From contig NZ_NPJJ01000030.1 in the NCBI RefSeq assembly GCF_002251385.1, positions 1 to 64,000 of the forward strand: a stretch of 64,000 bases of DNA, in the 5' to 3' direction. Below are positions 44,255 through 53,668 of the stretch, piece after piece. Position numbers and translations under genes: made by a program. The notes below the pieces were generated by a model. That model did no database searches and was not told where the DNA came from. It saw only the letters and a program-made list of their open reading frames with translations. This DNA comes from Prevotella sp. P5-108. Lineage in GTDB: Bacteria; Bacteroidota; Bacteroidia; Bacteroidales; Bacteroidaceae. Every line of letters starts with the position of its first letter. Position 1 is the first letter of the stretch.

Positions 44255-45075
44255 ACAGGATATTCTGCCCACTGATAGCGCTGCTGTTACTGTCTGGATG
44301 CAATCTGCCCAGAGACCACAAGCGACTGACAGGACGGCTGATGGACGACGCGCCACAGCAACAGACCGAGGTTGAAGACACGGGCGCACTGCTGCCGGCG
44401 CCACTCACAGACAGGCCCGAGCAGATACTGCACCGTGCGGGGTACACTGCCTCGTACAATCATGAACTTAGGCTGTCCAACTGGGTGGCTTGGCATCTCA
44501 CAACCGACCACACCAACGGCCCCTTCAAGCGCAAGGGACGCGCCTTCACCGAAGATGAAGAGGTGGAAGAGCCGCGTGCCAACACCTATGACTACCAGCG
44601 CTCGGGATATGACCGCGGACACATGTGTCCCTCGGCTGACAACCGATGGAGCGAGCAAGCCCAGGCCGACTGTTTCCTGCTGACCAACATCTGCCCACAG
44701 CTCCATGCGCTCAACGACGGCGACTGGCGCATACTGGAGGAGCAATGCCGCGACTGGGCTGATGACTGGGGCGACCTGTACATCGTGTGCGGACCCGTAC
44801 TGACCAGACAGCACCACAAGCGGATAGGCAAAAACAAGGTGACGGTGCCCGAAGCATTCTTCAAGGTCATCGTATGTCTGCAGGGAGAGCCACGCGGCAT
44901 AGGCTTCATCTATCGCAACGACGCCCGCCGACGGCTCCAGACGCAGTATGTCAACTCGATAGACGAGGTGGAACGCATCACGGGCATAAACTTCTTTGCC
45001 TCGCTGCCCGACCAGATAGAGGACAAGGTGGAAAGCCAGGCTCGGCTGGAAGACTGGACCCAACGCGCCAACTGA
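44251..45075 (+). CDS. Lipoprotein DNA/RNA non-specific endonuclease (NUC1 family)
   Basis: The 274-residue protein has a lipobox (LLLLSGC, Cys17) and the beta-beta-alpha-metal nuclease motif DRGHMCPSADNRW with the catalytic His and metal-binding Asn in LTNICPQ. It should cut external or periplasmic DNA and RNA. It is translationally coupled to the FetB-like gene, which is unusual company. The ending INFFASLPDQIEDKVESQ is shared with the second NUC1 protein at 56101 (IDFFCNLPDDIENRVEG). Confidence 0.92.
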   Translation: MNRIFCPLIALLLLSGCNLPRDHKRLTGRLMDDAPQQQTEVEDTGALLPAPLTDRPEQILHRAGYTASYNHELRLSNWVAWHLTTDHTNGPFKRKGRAFTEDEEVEEPRANTYDYQRSGYDRGHMCPSADNRWSEQAQADCFLLTNICPQLHALNDGDWRILEEQCRDWADDWGDLYIVCGPVLTRQHHKRIGKNKVTVPEAFFKVIVCLQGEPRGIGFIYRNDARRRLQTQYVNSIDEVERITGINFFASLPDQIEDKVESQARLEDWTQRAN

Positions 45076-45161
45076 CACCACCGTCTCTGGCAGCAGAAAG
45101 GGGGAAAAGAGGACCGGCGAGGGCATAAATGCCGGAAAGGCAAGGGCGAAAGCAATCGCAG

Positions 45162-45208
45162 AGGAATATGATAAAAATGTCAAGCATGCACATTTTTATC
45201 ATATTCCT
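45162..45208 (+). terminator. Terminator after the NUC1 gene
   Basis: AGGAATATGATAAAAATGT and its perfect 19-bp complement enclose a 9-nt loop, followed by GCTTTTTAT. Confidence 0.85.
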
Positions 45209-45284
45209 GCTTTTTATATAGCTAAAAAATGATAGATAGGTTCACGCGCATGAAGGTTTTCTTGCTGAAAAGCGACTTTATGAG

Positions 45285-45292
45285 TAAATTTG
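45285..45292 (+). promoter_or_regulatory. -7 element of a small hypothetical gene
   Basis: TAAATTTG is a good -7 box; the transcript would have a long leader of about 130 nt before the ATG at 45434. Confidence 0.5.
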
Positions 45293-45433
45293 TAATCATC
45301 AAACAATGAAAGCCGACATCCATGCGATGGCGGAACAAAGACTGACTCCGCGCCGTACTGACTACTGCGGGCGGAGATTAAGGGAAAGAACCAGAGACTG
45401 ACATTGACAAACACTAAAAAACAACTCAAAAGT

Positions 45434-45808
45434 ATGTACGACCAACTGGATAATCTGAATATCACGATTGACAAGTCTGTCAAGAGCATTACAAGAGCGG
45501 CATGTATGTATCTGTCGCTGGCCATCGAATATGGCATATTGCTCACCGAGAACCCAACGGCACGCATCGTAATCTACGACGACCACATCGACTTCGGCGT
45601 GAGCATGAACCCCATGATGGATATGATAAACGGCGCCCTGCTGCCCCACTTCTACAAGGAGAACAACCGGGTGGTGTACCGCTTCATCGGCGATGCCAAA
45701 TGCGAGGTGAATGACCAGATCATCGACTACGTGGGCAACGACTGCATCGAAGCCAATGAAGAAAGCCACGTGTTTCAGCAGATGTACACCAAATACGGCA
45801 TAAACTAA
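45434..45808 (+). CDS. Conserved small hypothetical protein
   Basis: The ATG at 45434 gives 124 residues; a longer form would need a TTG start at 45404. It is a soluble acidic protein with no signal peptide (MYDQLDNLNITIDKSVKSIT). Distinct pieces are RIVIYDDHIDFGVSMNPMMD and RVVYRFIGDAKCEVNDQIID, which look like one mixed alpha/beta domain. I do not recognise the family. It ends ahead of the 22-bp repeat array and converges with a phosphatase gene. Confidence 0.65.
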   Translation: MYDQLDNLNITIDKSVKSITRAACMYLSLAIEYGILLTENPTARIVIYDDHIDFGVSMNPMMDMINGALLPHFYKENNRVVYRFIGDAKCEVNDQIIDYVGNDCIEANEESHVFQQMYTKYGIN

Positions 45809-45874
45809 TCGGAACGGAGGACATCTCCAGGAATCCGGAAACCACTTACACACAGATTATTACCATCACTGCCG

Positions 45875-45962
45875 GCTCGTATCATAAGAAACGCGAGCTC
45901 GTATCAAATGTCACGAGGGCTCGTATCTTACGACACGAGCCCTCGTGATTATTGTTACGAAC
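45875..45962. repeat. Tandem repeat of 22 bp with perfect hairpin (array E)
   Basis: Units start at 45875, 45897, 45919 and 45941, each beginning GCTCGTAT or CCTCGTGA. The last two form a perfect 13-bp hairpin CACGAGGGCTCGT/ACGAGCCCTCGTG (45912-45947) with a 10-nt loop, which may also serve as terminator between convergent genes. Confidence 0.8.
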
Positions 45963-46054
45963 CAGCCAACACGGCAAGCAGACCGGCAGAAGCAGCTGAC
46001 AACGGCACTGCAGGCCATCAGGGCGACCGGCAGAGCGGCATGGCGCCGCCGCGG

Positions 46055-46561
46055 TCAGAGCATCAGCACCCGCATCTCGGCATTGGTCATCTTCATGATC
46101 TGGCTCATGGGGCGCTGATGATACACGCTCTGTATGGCCTTGTTGATGATACCGTGACCCACAGCCACCACCACCTGGTCGGGATAAGTGACCCGCACCC
46201 AGGTGAGGAAGTTGCGGGCACGGGCGAGCAACCGCTCAGCCGACTCGACATTGGCGGGCCACTCGCGGTCGGCAAGCGAGGGGATGTACTCGCCGGTGAA
46301 GTCGCCCCAGTCGCGCTCGCGCAGCAGCGGGGTCTCCACCATAGGCACCTGGCGCCCCTGGGCGAGGATGCGGCAGGTCTGGATGGAGCGGTAGAGGTCG
46401 CTGGAGACGAAGGCGTCGATGTGGATGTCGCTGAGCTTGTCGCGCAGCGCCTCAGCCTGGCTGATGCCGGTGGCATTGAGTTCGCCCTGGGTCTGCCCCT
46501 GCATGATTTGGCGGGCATTGTCGACGGTTTCGCCGTGGCGTACAAGATATAATGTTGTCAT
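46055..46561 (-). CDS. Histidine phosphatase family (phosphoglycerate-mutase-like)
   Basis: The ATG at 46561 gives 168 residues starting TTLYLVRHGETVDNARQIMQ; the RHG motif contains the nucleophilic His. The second catalytic region VVVAVGHGIINKAI is intact. It lacks the extra insertions of true phosphoglycerate mutases, so a small phosphatase such as a cobalamin- or sugar-phosphate phosphatase is likely. The substrate is unknown. Earlier Met codons (46567) are possible starts. Confidence 0.88.
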   Translation of the reverse strand: MTTLYLVRHGETVDNARQIMQGQTQGELNATGISQAEALRDKLSDIHIDAFVSSDLYRSIQTCRILAQGRQVPMVETPLLRERDWGDFTGEYIPSLADREWPANVESAERLLARARNFLTWVRVTYPDQVVVAVGHGIINKAIQSVYHQRPMSQIMKMTNAEMRVLML

Positions 46562-46613
46562 AGTCATAATATAATTTGTGGTCAAAATAATTGCATGACC
46601 CAATGATTGTTTG

Positions 46614-46621
46614 TACTTTTG
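46614..46621 (+). promoter_or_regulatory. -7 element of the DUF308 gene
   Basis: TACTTTTG lies 30 bp before the ATG at 46651, and TTG occurs about 20 bp further up. Confidence 0.55.
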
Positions 46622-46650
46622 CAGCAGAAAATGATAATTGCTACAAATTA

Positions 46651-47280
46651 ATGAAAAATCTGCTAAGTTCGCAGTTCCGCGCGCTCGTCGCCATCATCGT
46701 GGGTCTGCTGCTCATCACGTTTCACGAAGAGACGGTAAGATGGATAACCATACTGATAGGCGTGATGTTCTTCCTGTCTGGCGTGTTCTCGGTGACAACC
46801 TACTACGCCTACCGCAAACCCGAAAAGGGCATGATTATGTATGACACCGACGGCAACCGACTCAACCTCTACCGCCCCGTATTCCCCGTCGTAGGGTTGG
46901 GCAGCATGGCGCTGGGAGTGATACTGGCGCTGATGCCCACCACATTCATTACAAGCATCACCTATATCTTCGCCCTCATCCTGATTATGGCTGCAGCCAA
47001 CCAGTTTATCGGTCTGGCCCACATACGGCAAATTGTGCGCATAGGGCTGTTCTACTGGGTGGTGCCCTCGGTGGTGATGCTCATAGGTCTGACCGCACTG
47101 ATACGGCCCGAATGGATAGCCTCGGCTCCGCTCATCATCATAGGTTGGGCGATGGTGGTCTACGGCGTGAGCGAGTCGGTCAACACGCTCAAGGCCCACG
47201 CCGCCCGGCGCGCCTACAAGCAGATGATGGACCGCAGAAACTCCGACAGCGCCGACGCGCCAGCCGATAACGCTGAGTGA
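46651..47280 (+). CDS. DUF308 (HdeD-like) membrane protein
   Basis: The ATG at 46651 gives 209 residues (MKNLLSSQFRALVAIIVGLL). Six helices occur in three similar pairs, each containing a Gly-rich turn such as GLGSMALGVILALMP and LIGLTALIRPEW, the pattern of the HdeD/DUF308 family. The C-terminus is a charged tail (QMMDRRNSDSADAPADNAE). HdeD in enterobacteria is linked to acid resistance, but the general function of the family is not settled. Confidence 0.85.
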   Translation: MKNLLSSQFRALVAIIVGLLLITFHEETVRWITILIGVMFFLSGVFSVTTYYAYRKPEKGMIMYDTDGNRLNLYRPVFPVVGLGSMALGVILALMPTTFITSITYIFALILIMAAANQFIGLAHIRQIVRIGLFYWVVPSVVMLIGLTALIRPEWIASAPLIIIGWAMVVYGVSESVNTLKAHAARRAYKQMMDRRNSDSADAPADNAE

Positions 47281-47328
47281 CACGCCGACGCTGTCGTAAG
47301 CAAGCGTCATCGCAGGGAGTGGAACGCA

Positions 47329-47952
47329 TCAGCGCTCTACGATACCCTGGATATAGTCGCAGATGATGCCGATGCCCTTGGCGTTCTCTCCACCCTGTGG
47401 GATGATGATGTCGGCAAAGCGCTTGGTAGGCTCGATAAACTGCTCGTGCATGGGCTTGAGCACCGAGAGATAGCGGTCGACAACCATGGACACGGTACGG
47501 CCGCGGTCGATGGTGTCGCGCTGGATGTTGCGGATGAGTCGCTCGTCGGGGTCGGCATCGACAAATATCTTGAGGTCCATCATGTCGCGCAACTTCTTGT
47601 TGATGAGCGTCATGATACCCTCGATGATGATTACCTTCTTGGGCTCGACATGGATGGTCTCTGGCAGACGGTTGCAGATGATGTAGGAGTAGGTGGGCTG
47701 CTCTACGGCACGGCCATGGCGCAGCTCGTTGACATGGTTGATGAGCAGCTTCCAGTCGAAAGCATCGGGGTGGTCAAAGTTGATGGCATGGCGCTCTTCA
47801 TCGGTCATGCCTTTGTTTTCATTATAATACGAATCGAGCGGCACCACAGCCACATAATGGGGCGGCAGAGCCTCAACGATTTTCTTCACTACAGTGGTCT
47901 TGCCCGAGCCTGTTCCGCCGGCAATACCGATAATGGTTACTTCGCTATTCAT
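47329..47952 (-). CDS. udk: Uridine/cytidine kinase
   Basis: The ATG at 47952 gives 207 residues. The P-loop GGTGSGKTTVVKKI, VPLDSYYNENKGMTDEERHA, NFDHPDAFDW, the RHGRAVEQPTYSY substrate region and KVIIIEGIMTLINKKLRDMM are all typical of uridine kinase, which phosphorylates uridine and cytidine to UMP and CMP for salvage. A longer frame to 48066 has no support. It lies beside a UDG-family gene and an exported nuclease, matching a nucleic-acid salvage neighbourhood. Confidence 0.93.
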   Translation of the reverse strand: MNSEVTIIGIAGGTGSGKTTVVKKIVEALPPHYVAVVPLDSYYNENKGMTDEERHAINFDHPDAFDWKLLINHVNELRHGRAVEQPTYSYIICNRLPETIHVEPKKVIIIEGIMTLINKKLRDMMDLKIFVDADPDERLIRNIQRDTIDRGRTVSMVVDRYLSVLKPMHEQFIEPTKRFADIIIPQGGENAKGIGIICDYIQGIVER

Positions 47953-48025
47953 TATTGTTTGTTTTACAAGGGGTAAGACCATCGCCCGCCCAAAGGTCGC
48001 GGCAACGCCCCACCCCATCATTTTC

Positions 48026-48634
48026 TTATTCTGTATCAGCACGGGCCGCTGCGACGTCATCGCCAAACAGCTCGTCGAACATGCGGCTGTAATACTCGGT
48101 CTTCAGCTCCACCTTCATGGGATAGGCCCTACTGCTGCTGGGCTGCCGGTAGAGCATCAGTTCGCGCCCGGCATAGCTGAAGGGCACCGACTGGCCCATG
48201 GCGGGCTGGGCGGTGATGTGGAAGTGGGAGGAAAAAACCTGAGTGGCAAGCTGCCCTGCCGTGAGCACAGCCCGACACTGGGGCAGAGCGTCGAGGAGCG
48301 CATCGAGGTCGGCTGGCTCTACGATGTCAAGGTCCTTGTCGGAAGCAGTGCCCTTGGTGCGTCTCACCCGGACAGCCGTATCGTAGATGGCCACACCGAG
48401 GGAGGACAGGAAGGTCTGCAACTCGGTCAGGCGGAAGGTGTGCCTGGCCTCATCGACAAAGTGCATCTTGTCGCCAAAGAAATGGAGACCGAAAATGCGC
48501 CACATATCGTTGGTGTAATTGGGATAATACCAATCCATACACCAACGACGGGGCGCAGGGGGGAATGTGCCAAGCATCAGCAAGCGTGCATTGGCAGGGA
48601 GAAAAGGTTGAAAAGGATGTGTCTCGACATCCAT
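48026..48634 (-). CDS. Uracil-DNA-glycosylase-fold family protein
   Basis: The 202-residue protein starts MDVETHPFQPFLPANARLLM then LGTFPPAPRRWCMDWYYPNY, matching a UDG-superfamily group in which the water-activating loop is LGTFPP. The C-terminal part includes FSYAGRELMLYRQPSSSRAY, the position of the DNA-intercalation motif with a PSSSR-like core. Activity on uracil or another base is not certain. Its start is 3 bp after the stop of the EEP-family gene, so the two are co-transcribed. Confidence 0.78.
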   Translation of the reverse strand: MDVETHPFQPFLPANARLLMLGTFPPAPRRWCMDWYYPNYTNDMWRIFGLHFFGDKMHFVDEARHTFRLTELQTFLSSLGVAIYDTAVRVRRTKGTASDKDLDIVEPADLDALLDALPQCRAVLTAGQLATQVFSSHFHITAQPAMGQSVPFSYAGRELMLYRQPSSSRAYPMKVELKTEYYSRMFDELFGDDVAAARADTE

Positions 48635-48637
48635 AAT

Positions 48638-49684
48638 TTACTTCTGCTTGGAGAGATACACCACAACGGGCAAGTGGTCTGAATAGCCGTCAAGCCATAC
48701 GCCTCCAGCGGTGGTTCGCTTGGGAGCGCCCTTATACTTACCGGTGCTCTGGAAGAGATAGTCGCGGCGGAAGATTTGGGCCTTGCGATACTTGAGCATG
48801 CCGGCGTCGGGGTCGTTGGCATCCTTGGGCATGAGCAGATTGGGGGTCATGATAATCTGGTCGAAGAGATTCCACGAGCCACCATAGAAGAGGGTGCCTT
48901 TACCCTGCTTGTGGATATTAATCCATGGGCTGTACATCTCGCCAGGTCCCACCTTGTCCTTGTCGGCTCGGGCACCCAGACCGTCGACCATACTCTTGTC
49001 GGAGGGGTCGTCGTTCATATCGCCCATGATAAAGAACTTGTAGGCGGGATTCTCGCGGAGCAGCGAGTCCTTGATGACGCGCATCTGGCGGGCTCCGAGC
49101 TCACGATAGTAAGAGGTAGAGAAGCGGCTGGGCAAGTGGGCCACGATAACCACCACCGGCTCGTCGGCAAGTTCACCCTTGACGGTGAGGAAGCCACGGG
49201 TAATGAATCTTTTGTCCTTCTCCTGTTCGGTTACATAGGGATGGAGCTTCACATCATTGACCTTGAAGAGTGCGGGATTGTAGAGCAGCGCACAGTCTAC
49301 ACCTCGCTTGTCGGGGCCCTCGATGTGGCAGAACTGCATATTACGCGCCTTGAGCGGCTCCTGGGCACAGAGGTCTGTAAGCACACGGGCATTCTCGACC
49401 TCGCTCACTCCGATAATGGCGCAACCCACATTGGGGAGCATGTCGGTACCCATATCGGCAAGCGCCTTGGACATATTCTTCAGTTTATGCGAATATTTCA
49501 AGCCGTCCCAACGGTAACTTCCATTGGGAAGAAATTCAAAATCGCGTTTGCCTTCATCATGGATGGTGTCAAAGAGGTTCTCCTGATTGTAGAAGCCAAC
49601 TCCGTAAACCAACAGCTTCTTCTGAGCTGAAGTCATGAGGCAAATCATACATGCCATCACGGCCAAAAACAAGTATCTTTTCAT
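48638..49684 (-). CDS. Secreted endonuclease/exonuclease/phosphatase (EEP) family protein
   Basis: The 348-residue protein has a signal peptide (MKRYLFLAVMACMICLMTSA). EEP motifs are FYNQENLFDTI, IGVSEVENARVL (metal Glu), KRGVDCALLYNPALF, FFIMGDMNDDPSDKSM (catalytic Asp-Asn) and the final YSDHLPVVVYL (Asp-His). Secreted members are often nucleases or phosphodiesterases. It is transcribed away from the TonB receptor gene from a 147-bp divergent region, suggesting a shared role in handling external nucleic acids. Confidence 0.9.
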   Translation of the reverse strand: MKRYLFLAVMACMICLMTSAQKKLLVYGVGFYNQENLFDTIHDEGKRDFEFLPNGSYRWDGLKYSHKLKNMSKALADMGTDMLPNVGCAIIGVSEVENARVLTDLCAQEPLKARNMQFCHIEGPDKRGVDCALLYNPALFKVNDVKLHPYVTEQEKDKRFITRGFLTVKGELADEPVVVIVAHLPSRFSTSYYRELGARQMRVIKDSLLRENPAYKFFIMGDMNDDPSDKSMVDGLGARADKDKVGPGEMYSPWINIHKQGKGTLFYGGSWNLFDQIIMTPNLLMPKDANDPDAGMLKYRKAQIFRRDYLFQSTGKYKGAPKRTTAGGVWLDGYSDHLPVVVYLSKQK

Positions 49685-49787
49685 CTTTTTTTAGTTATTT
49701 TCTGCAAATATCGGAATTATTATTGACATAATGCCCATTTTCATAGATTTTTATTTGAAAAAACTTTTCCATTACAAATATATTTAG

Positions 49788-49795
49788 TTACTTTG
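49788..49795 (+). promoter_or_regulatory. -7 element of the TonB-receptor operon
   Basis: TTACTTTG lies 36 bp before the ATG; a TTTT run about 20 bp upstream could be the -33. The minus-strand gene has a GATATTTG in the same AT-rich gap. Confidence 0.5.
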
Positions 49796-49831
49796 CAAAC
49801 ATATAACACATAATTATAAATATATTCAACT

Positions 49832-52399
49832 ATGCAAAGAAAGCTTAAATTGGCAGTGATTGCCCTGTGCTATGCTCCGTTGGCCTTCGCCCAAACGCCC
49901 TCAGGCGAGAAGCAGACCACCAAGCCCATAGACGAATCGGCATTCACATTCACAGAGGCACAGTTGGGAGACGATGATGATATGACACAGAATATCAGCA
50001 TCCTCAACTCCAACTCCAACCTCTATGCCAGCGGCGTGGGATATCTGTTCTCACCCGTAAGATTCCGTTACCGTGCGTTAAACCAGAGCTACAATGAGAT
50101 TTACATCAATGGCGCTCCTGTCAACGACATGGAATCGGGACAGTTCCGTTACTCTCAGATTGGCGGTCTCAACCAGCAGACCAAGAACGTAGATTTTGCT
50201 CTTCCCTTTGAGGACTGCCAGTTTGGCATGCCTTCAATGGCCGGCAGCAACAACTACGACTTCCGTTCGGGCAACATGGCAGCAGGCCATAGAGCAACCG
50301 TATCGGCAGCCAACCGCAACTACAACTTCCGCGGAATGTACAATTACAACTCAGGCTTCAACAAGAACGGTTGGGCTGTATCTGCAAGCCTCACCTATCG
50401 TTGGGCCAAGCGCGGATATGTAGAGGGTACATTCTACAATGCCCTGTCTTACTTCTTCGGCGTCCAAAAGCTCTTAGGCGACAACCACTCTCTGTCGTTT
50501 GCCACATGGGGTAACCCCACTGAACGTGGCGCACAGGGTTGTGCTACTGATGAGGTATACTGGCTCACTGACAACCGCTACTATAACTCCTATTGGGGTT
50601 ATCAGAACGGCCATGTGCGCAACTCACGCGTGGTGACAGAATACTCTCCCTCGGCAGTACTCACCTGGGACTGGGACATCAACAAGGACATGAAGCTCAC
50701 CACGACCGTATTTGGACGCTACGGTATGTACAAGAGTACCCGTCTGAACTACAATAATGCTGACAACCCCCATCCTGACTACTGGAAGAATCTGCCCAGC
50801 TCATACTTCTATGTATGGGGCGACGACCCTCTGTACAGCGCTTATCGCACAGAGTCGGCTGCCAACAACTGGAAGCAGGCTTATGACAGCTGGCAGAACC
50901 CCATCAACCAGCAAATCAACTGGAACCAGCTCTACTATGCCAACAGCCAGGTATCAAAGAACGGCGCCGACGCCCTCTACTTCATCCAGGCCAAGAACAT
51001 AGACAACGCCACACTCACACTGGCTTCTACTCTGGCTGCCAAGCAGAGCAAGAACGCTTCGTGGAACGTGGGACTGGTACTCTCGACCAACAACGGTCAC
51101 CACTACCAGACCATGGAAGACCTGCTGGGTGCCAAGTCATACCATAACATCAACACCTATGCTGTGGGCAAGTATGCTCCCGGCTCTGACGAGACTCAGT
51201 ACGACCTCAACAGCGCCGGTCCCAACAACCTGGGCCGTCTGGTGTACAATGGCGACATCTTCGGTTACAACTACAACATCTTCGTACACAAGGCCAACGT
51301 CTGGGCCAACTACCAGAAGTCTGTAGGCCGTCTGCACATGATGGTAGCAGGCCGCCTGGGTGGTGTCATGATGCGCCGCGAAGGCCACATGCGCAATGGT
51401 CTCTTTGCCAACAACTCTTACGGCAAGGGAGAATATGCACGCTTCGGCGAAGGTGGCGTCAAGGGTAGCCTGACCTACAATGCCGGCAACGGCCACACAT
51501 TCCTCGTAGGTATGGGATACCAGTGGAACGCCCCCAAGGCCAACGCTGCATTCGCTTCACCTGAGATGAACAACGACTTCGTGCTCAACCTCAAGGACGA
51601 GCATGTGCTGACAAGCGAAATCGGCTACCAGTTCAACAACAGCTGGTTGCACGCCAACATCAACGCCTACTACAACCGTATGGACCACGTCAGCGAGTGG
51701 CAGAACTTCTACTTCGACGATATCAACTCATTCTCTTACGTGTCTATGACCGGTATCAAGAAAGAATTCTATGGCGTCGAGGCTGGACTGAAGTTCAAGC
51801 TCTCTTCGGCTTTCGACATCAACATGCTCGGAACCGTAAGCGAGGCCAAGAACATCAACAACGCACAGGCTCGCTACCTCATCTCTACCGAGGGTGCATA
51901 CAGCGAGACCGAGACCGTATATAATAAAGATATGCACGAGGCCAGCACACCTCTCACCGCTCTCAGCCTCGGTCTGAGCTACCACCAGAAAGGTTGGTTT
52001 ATCGACCTCAACGGTAACTACTATGACCGCATCTACCTCTCTTACTCTCCCTGCTACCGCTACGAGTCTTCGCTCAAGAAGCGTCAGAACATCTATGGTG
52101 ACGTGTATGACAACGAAGGCAATCTGCGCAAGTCGGCCATCAGCCAGGAAGAAGGCAAGGGTGGTTTCATGCTCGATGGTAGCGTGGGCCGTCTCATCCG
52201 TCTGAAGAAGGGTCAGATTTCAATCAACTTCTCTATAACCAACATCCTGAACAACCGCGATATCGTTACCGGTGGTTTCGAGCAGAGCCGAAGCGACTAC
52301 TCTAACGAGAAGGTAAGAGCTTACCGATTCTCCAAGAACCCCAAGAAGTTCTATGCCTTTGGTCCTAACGGATTGCTGAACATCGCATACAAATTCTAA
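49832..52399 (+). CDS. TonB-dependent outer-membrane receptor (not SusC-type)
   Basis: The 855-residue protein has a signal peptide (LAVIALCYAPLAFA) and, after a short linker, a plug-like domain (about 55-150: NEIYINGAPVNDMESGQFRY). The remainder is barrel with many aromatic strands, ending FYAFGPNGLLNIAYKF, terminal Phe as usual for BAM substrates. It has no CarboxypepD_reg N-terminal extension and no SusD partner, so it is not a standard glycan importer. The two genes downstream encode OB-fold lipoproteins. The substrate may be nucleic-acid derived, an inference from the neighbours. Confidence 0.85.
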   Translation: MQRKLKLAVIALCYAPLAFAQTPSGEKQTTKPIDESAFTFTEAQLGDDDDMTQNISILNSNSNLYASGVGYLFSPVRFRYRALNQSYNEIYINGAPVNDMESGQFRYSQIGGLNQQTKNVDFALPFEDCQFGMPSMAGSNNYDFRSGNMAAGHRATVSAANRNYNFRGMYNYNSGFNKNGWAVSASLTYRWAKRGYVEGTFYNALSYFFGVQKLLGDNHSLSFATWGNPTERGAQGCATDEVYWLTDNRYYNSYWGYQNGHVRNSRVVTEYSPSAVLTWDWDINKDMKLTTTVFGRYGMYKSTRLNYNNADNPHPDYWKNLPSSYFYVWGDDPLYSAYRTESAANNWKQAYDSWQNPINQQINWNQLYYANSQVSKNGADALYFIQAKNIDNATLTLASTLAAKQSKNASWNVGLVLSTNNGHHYQTMEDLLGAKSYHNINTYAVGKYAPGSDETQYDLNSAGPNNLGRLVYNGDIFGYNYNIFVHKANVWANYQKSVGRLHMMVAGRLGGVMMRREGHMRNGLFANNSYGKGEYARFGEGGVKGSLTYNAGNGHTFLVGMGYQWNAPKANAAFASPEMNNDFVLNLKDEHVLTSEIGYQFNNSWLHANINAYYNRMDHVSEWQNFYFDDINSFSYVSMTGIKKEFYGVEAGLKFKLSSAFDINMLGTVSEAKNINNAQARYLISTEGAYSETETVYNKDMHEASTPLTALSLGLSYHQKGWFIDLNGNYYDRIYLSYSPCYRYESSLKKRQNIYGDVYDNEGNLRKSAISQEEGKGGFMLDGSVGRLIRLKKGQISINFSITNILNNRDIVTGGFEQSRSDYSNEKVRAYRFSKNPKKFYAFGPNGLLNIAYKF

Positions 52400-52413
52400 A
52401 ACTCACCAGCGAT

Positions 52414-53637
52414 ATGAAATATATGAACAAGATATTGGCCGCCTGCTTCTGCGCCCTGCTCGCTTCGTGTATGGGCAGCGACTATGCAGACCCCAACATG
52501 ACAGAAAACCCCTTCGGCAACAGCCAGATTGCCGAAACCAATGTGATGAATATCGGTGACTTGAAGGAAAGCAAAGACTTCAAGTTCATCATCGCCAATG
52601 GTGCTTACAAGAAGGTGGAGAAGAGCATCCAGATTAAGGGCCGCGTGACCGGAAACGATGCTCAGAGCAACCTCTACAACACCATCTCTATCGAAGACGC
52701 CACTGGAGCCATCGAGGTTTCCGTAGGCCAGGGTGGAACCAGTGGTTTCATGCCCGTAGGTCAGGAAGTGCTCGTAGAGCTCAAGGGTCTCTACATCGGC
52801 GGTTACCGCAAGAAGGCTCAGATAGGTACTGTATATACCAGCGCCAACGGTACTCTCGGCATCGGGCGCATGAATCGTCAGGAGTGGGCCCAGCACTACA
52901 AGATTATCGGCACCGCCGACCCCTCTCAGGTGGTTCCCACCGAGTTTGATGTGACCAAGATTGCCGACGCAAGCTACATCAACGCCAACGCCAGCCGACT
53001 GATGACCATCAGTGGCGTGGAGTTCTCAGCCGCCGACGGCAAGGCTGTCTATGCTCCCGATGACGGCAGCGTGACTCTGACCAGCAACTGCGCCAACCGC
53101 GGCCTCAAGGGCCTCGATGAGAAGAACATCGTAGTGCGTACCAGCACTTATGCCAAGTTTGCCAAGGCCGTTCTGCCCACTGGCAAGGTTAAGATTACTG
53201 GTATCTTCTCTCGCTTCAACGACACCTGGCAGATCCAGATACGTTCGCTCGACGATGTCGTTGCCGACGACCCATTTGCAGGTATCGACGGCACTGGTCT
53301 GGGCACAGCCGAGTCACCTATCGACGTGACACGCGCACTGAGCCTCATCGCCAAGAGCGCCTACGAAGCCACCAAGGAGTACTATGTGACAGGCATCATC
53401 TCAAAAATCAAGGAGGTCGATACCGGCAACTATGGCAATGCCACATATTATATATCTGTTGATGGCAAGGACGCCAACAACCTCACCGTCTTCCGTGGTT
53501 ACAACATCGGTGGAGAGAAATTCACCGCCGAGGACCAGATCAAGGTAGGCCAGAAGGTTGTCGTTGCCGGTACGCTCACCCTCTACGGCACCGAGCCAGA
53601 GATGAACGCTGGCAACAAGATTATATCCATAAAGTAA
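52414..53637 (+). CDS. Surface lipoprotein with DUF5689-type and OB-fold domains
   Basis: The 407-residue protein has a lipobox (CALLASC, Cys19). Residues of about 40-280 form a DUF5689-like region (MNIGDLKESKDFKFIIANGA, IQIKGRVTGNDAQSNLYNTI, SIEDATGAIEV), and about 290-407 a separate OB-fold domain (ESPIDVTRALSLIAKSAYEA, EYYVTGIISKIKEVDTGNYG, NATYYISVDG, QKVVVAGTLTLYG). OB folds commonly bind single-stranded nucleic acid or oligosaccharide. It lies 14 bp after the TonB receptor gene and probably caps or feeds it at the cell surface. Confidence 0.82.
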   Translation: MKYMNKILAACFCALLASCMGSDYADPNMTENPFGNSQIAETNVMNIGDLKESKDFKFIIANGAYKKVEKSIQIKGRVTGNDAQSNLYNTISIEDATGAIEVSVGQGGTSGFMPVGQEVLVELKGLYIGGYRKKAQIGTVYTSANGTLGIGRMNRQEWAQHYKIIGTADPSQVVPTEFDVTKIADASYINANASRLMTISGVEFSAADGKAVYAPDDGSVTLTSNCANRGLKGLDEKNIVVRTSTYAKFAKAVLPTGKVKITGIFSRFNDTWQIQIRSLDDVVADDPFAGIDGTGLGTAESPIDVTRALSLIAKSAYEATKEYYVTGIISKIKEVDTGNYGNATYYISVDGKDANNLTVFRGYNIGGEKFTAEDQIKVGQKVVVAGTLTLYGTEPEMNAGNKIISIK

Positions 53638-53668
53638 CACATCATTAAGAAATAAAAGAAACAAAGAT

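Noticed and set aside
45404..45433. TTG start for the small hypothetical gene
   Set aside because: An ATG ten codons later is more likely; no upstream signal favours TTG.
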